Origin: an uncultured Lachnospiraceae bacterium
Lineage (GTDB): Bacteria; Bacillota; Clostridia; Lachnospirales; Lachnospiraceae
Reading direction: 5' to 3'
Assembly: GCA_910586005.1 (NCBI GenBank)
Contig: CAJUHG010000013.1
Span: forward strand, 1 to 46,961
Length of the DNA: 46,961 nt
The position numbers and the translations under genes were made by a program. The notes below the pieces were generated by a model. It searched no databases. It had not been told where the DNA came from and was given only the letters and a program-made list of their open reading frames with translations. Shown here in pieces: positions 45,770-46,961 of this stretch (position 1 is its first letter; each line of letters starts with the position of its first letter).

Positions 45770-46477
45770 ATGAAAAATCTATCAAAAATTATTTCTTCGT
45801 GGCTGCTTATTTTTACATTTATCTTCACAAGTATTTTTTTTACACCACAAACAGCAACCATCTCTGAAGCGGCTGGCACCTACTATATTCCTAGCACATA
45901 TAAAAATATGACATATTATGCTGTGCCTAAGGATCTTTCTGCAACTTATGTATTACTAAAAGTTTACCATTCTAAAACTCATCAAAAACCAAGAGCTTCT
46001 AGCATCAAAGCTTTAAAAAGTAGTAATCCTTCCGTTGCAAGACCTTATCTTGACAAAAATGGAGAAATTCGCGTTTACTTTTTCAAGAAAGCAGGAAAAG
46101 CTTCTATTTCTTTTAAAATTGGCAAACAAACTCTAAAATCTAATATTACAATAAAAGAATATAGTAACCCATTAAAAACTTTTAAAATTGGCAAAAAGGA
46201 TTTTACCTCCAAATTTAAAGCTTCTACTGAATATAATTACTTTCATGTTTCAAATTTAAATAATCAAAATGTAATGATAAAAGCTGCAAAAGGATGGAAA
46301 ATCTCTTCCCTAGATATCCATTATGGTCCAAGAACTTATAAAATTAATTCTTGTAGAAAAGATTTATTTTCAAAACTATTAATGTTTAATGGTTCATATG
46401 ATTATATTAATATTACTATGTATCACACCAAATCGAAATCTCATATTACACTATACTGGAACAGTATAAAAAATTAA
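45770..46477 (+). CDS. Secreted protein of unknown function
   Basis: The 235-residue protein has a signal peptide of about 35 residues (KIISSWLLIFTFIFTSIFF, then an A-x-A-like site near SEAAG). The mature part is basic, Tyr/Lys/Ser-rich and looks beta-structured; residues 75-135 (SNPSVARPYLDKNGEIRVYF and KAGKASISFKIG) recall a bacterial Ig-like (BIG2) domain. No catalytic motif or cell-wall anchor is visible. AGGAGGGG 8 bases before ATG 45770 is a strong ribosome site. It faces away from the glycan cluster and may be a surface or matrix component, but I do not recognise its family. Confidence 0.75.
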   Translation: MKNLSKIISSWLLIFTFIFTSIFFTPQTATISEAAGTYYIPSTYKNMTYYAVPKDLSATYVLLKVYHSKTHQKPRASSIKALKSSNPSVARPYLDKNGEIRVYFFKKAGKASISFKIGKQTLKSNITIKEYSNPLKTFKIGKKDFTSKFKASTEYNYFHVSNLNNQNVMIKAAKGWKISSLDIHYGPRTYKINSCRKDLFSKLLMFNGSYDYINITMYHTKSKSHITLYWNSIKN

Positions 46478-46551
46478 CTAATATTGCATACTTTGACATG
46501 TCAAGCACAATTGTGAAGCACTATCCACCTTTTACACGTGTGTGCATTATA

Positions 46552-46621
46552 TTTTTATTTCATAGGAAACATATATACTTTAACACTTTACAGTAACATG
46601 GTCTTTCCTATGAAATAAAAA
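46552..46621. repeat. 18-bp perfect inverted repeat
   Basis: The arms 46552-46569 and 46604-46621 (TTTTTATTTCATAGGAAA and its complement) are perfect and enclose 34 bases. It could be a terminator for the secreted-protein gene, or the end structure of a small mobile element. Confidence 0.7.
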
Positions 46622-46639
46622 AGCTGCCTATTTGGCAGC
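46617..46639 (-). terminator. Rho-independent terminator on the minus strand
   Basis: GCTGCC-AAATA-GGCAGC is followed by TTTTTT on the minus strand. It is positioned to stop transcripts coming from the recombinase gene on the right. Confidence 0.8.
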
Positions 46640-46670
46640 ACTCATAAGACAGTATTAGAAATGTTTTCGG

Positions 46671-46702
46671 GAAACGGCGTAGCTTGCGGGCTATGCCGTT
46701 TC
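46671..46702 (-). terminator. Hairpin overlapping the recombinase stop codon
   Basis: A 13-bp stem with one G-U pair (arms 46671-46683 and 46690-46702, GAAACGGC core) has a 6-base loop and includes the TAG stop at 46691-46693. No U-run follows directly. Confidence 0.5.
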
Positions 46703-46961
46703 TTCATTTTGCAGGTCATTCAGTAAAGACGCGGGGAATATTCCCACAAGGTCATAGGAAATGTCAATCTGCTGTTCCCTATATACCTTTGATTTATCTG
46801 GTGCGTGGACGTACACCGCTTTTACCATGTTGTTCAAGACAGAGGGTGTTAATTCGTCCAAGTCAAGATATTTCTGCACTTTGCTGATGAACCTGTCAAT
46901 GTTCTCTGTTTGTTCTTCCTGTTCGTTAATTTCTTCATTCAATCGCAACAGCTTTTCCCGC
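46691..46961 (-). CDS. Large serine recombinase, C-terminal end
   Basis: The minus-strand frame is open to the window edge; only the last 90 or so residues are seen. It shows a coiled-coil-like Glu/Gln stretch (NEEINEQEEQTENIDRFI), then KVQKYLDLDELTPSVLNNMVKAVYVHAP and IDISYDLVGIFPAS. This is the usual tail (DUF4368-type) of TnpX/Tn4451-like large serine recombinases in Clostridia. Its G+C content is well above that of the glycan genes, as expected for a mobile element next to the locus. The catalytic serine domain lies outside the window. Confidence 0.75.
   Translation of the reverse strand, partial: REKLLRLNEEINEQEEQTENIDRFISKVQKYLDLDELTPSVLNNMVKAVYVHAPDKSKVYREQQIDISYDLVGIFPASLLNDLQNEETA

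Larger units (their letters stand above)
46478..46690. other. Gap with stacked hairpins between orphan gene and recombinase
   Basis: The 213 bases after the secreted-protein gene contain an 18-bp inverted repeat (46552-46621), a U-tract terminator on the minus strand (46617-46639) and part of a third hairpin around the recombinase stop. Base composition changes from A/T-rich to clearly GC-richer near 46660, marking the edge of the mobile segment. Confidence 0.6.

Noticed and set aside
46684..46887. + strand frame over the recombinase tail
   Set aside because: The minus-strand frame gives a recognisable serine recombinase C-terminus; the + frame product has no features.

Overview
The window is a low-GC, Gram-positive-type surface-glycan locus. 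It most resembles a gut Clostridia/Lachnospiraceae chromosome, judged from strong GGAGG ribosome sites, frequent GTG starts, TagF/TagGH/LicD teichoic-type enzymes, choline-binding-like repeats and the tail of a large serine recombinase. The taxon is inferred; no rRNA or tRNA gene is present.

Layout. Positions 1-3461 (+ strand) hold the end of a Wzy-like polymerase, a Wzx-like flippase and a Wzz/CpsC-like chain-length protein. They converge on a bidirectional hairpin (3512-3545) with a decayed minus-strand copy of the Wzz C-terminal domain beside it. All genes from 3820 to 45378 are on the minus strand. Read in transcription order they form blocks, most headed by a sigma-A-like promoter: (a) Wzm/Wzt exporter with a sugar-binding tail, a WbdD-like methyltransferase/kinase protein, a WbaP-type initiating transferase and a GT2 (45378-38760); (b) TagG/TagH exporter, LicD, phosphonopyruvate decarboxylase, LicC-like nucleotidyltransferase, DUF115/GT42-like protein, Fe-alcohol dehydrogenase and TagF (38620-30915); (c) a GlfT2-like GT2 fused to DUF115 (30666-27811); (d) a 1413-residue four-part protein, a SAF-less NeuB, a NeuA-HAD phosphatase fusion, a Pce-like secreted metallo-beta-lactamase protein and a cytidylyltransferase-PEP mutase fusion (27659-17805); (e) two tandem Wzy/ligase-like membrane proteins and a PglF-like dehydratase (17701-11769); (f) PglE, a frameshifted PglD, a PIG-L deacetylase, PglC, a formyltransferase, a GT4, and TviB- and TviC-like enzymes (11466-3820). 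The right edge (45770-46961) holds a secreted orphan protein and the C-terminal end of a serine recombinase.

How the parts may work together. Blocks b and d together encode a route from PEP to phosphonopyruvate, phosphonoacetaldehyde and hydroxyethylphosphonate, then CMP activation and LicD transfer to a glycan. A secreted esterase-like protein with cell-wall-binding repeats could remove or read that decoration. Block d also makes a CMP-nonulosonate (Kdn-like by inference), and three DUF115/GT42-like domains are candidate transferases. Block f would make a bacillosamine-type sugar whose 4-amino group may be formylated, because the acetyltransferase gene is frameshifted, plus UDP-GalNAcA. Two initiating transferases, two ABC exporters and Wzx/Wzy components imply more than one exported glycan.

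The most novel item is the 1413-residue protein. It strings together a degenerate nucleotidyltransferase, a degenerate Fe-alcohol dehydrogenase, a TagF domain and a DUF115 domain, and all four of these exist as separate intact genes in neighbouring block b.
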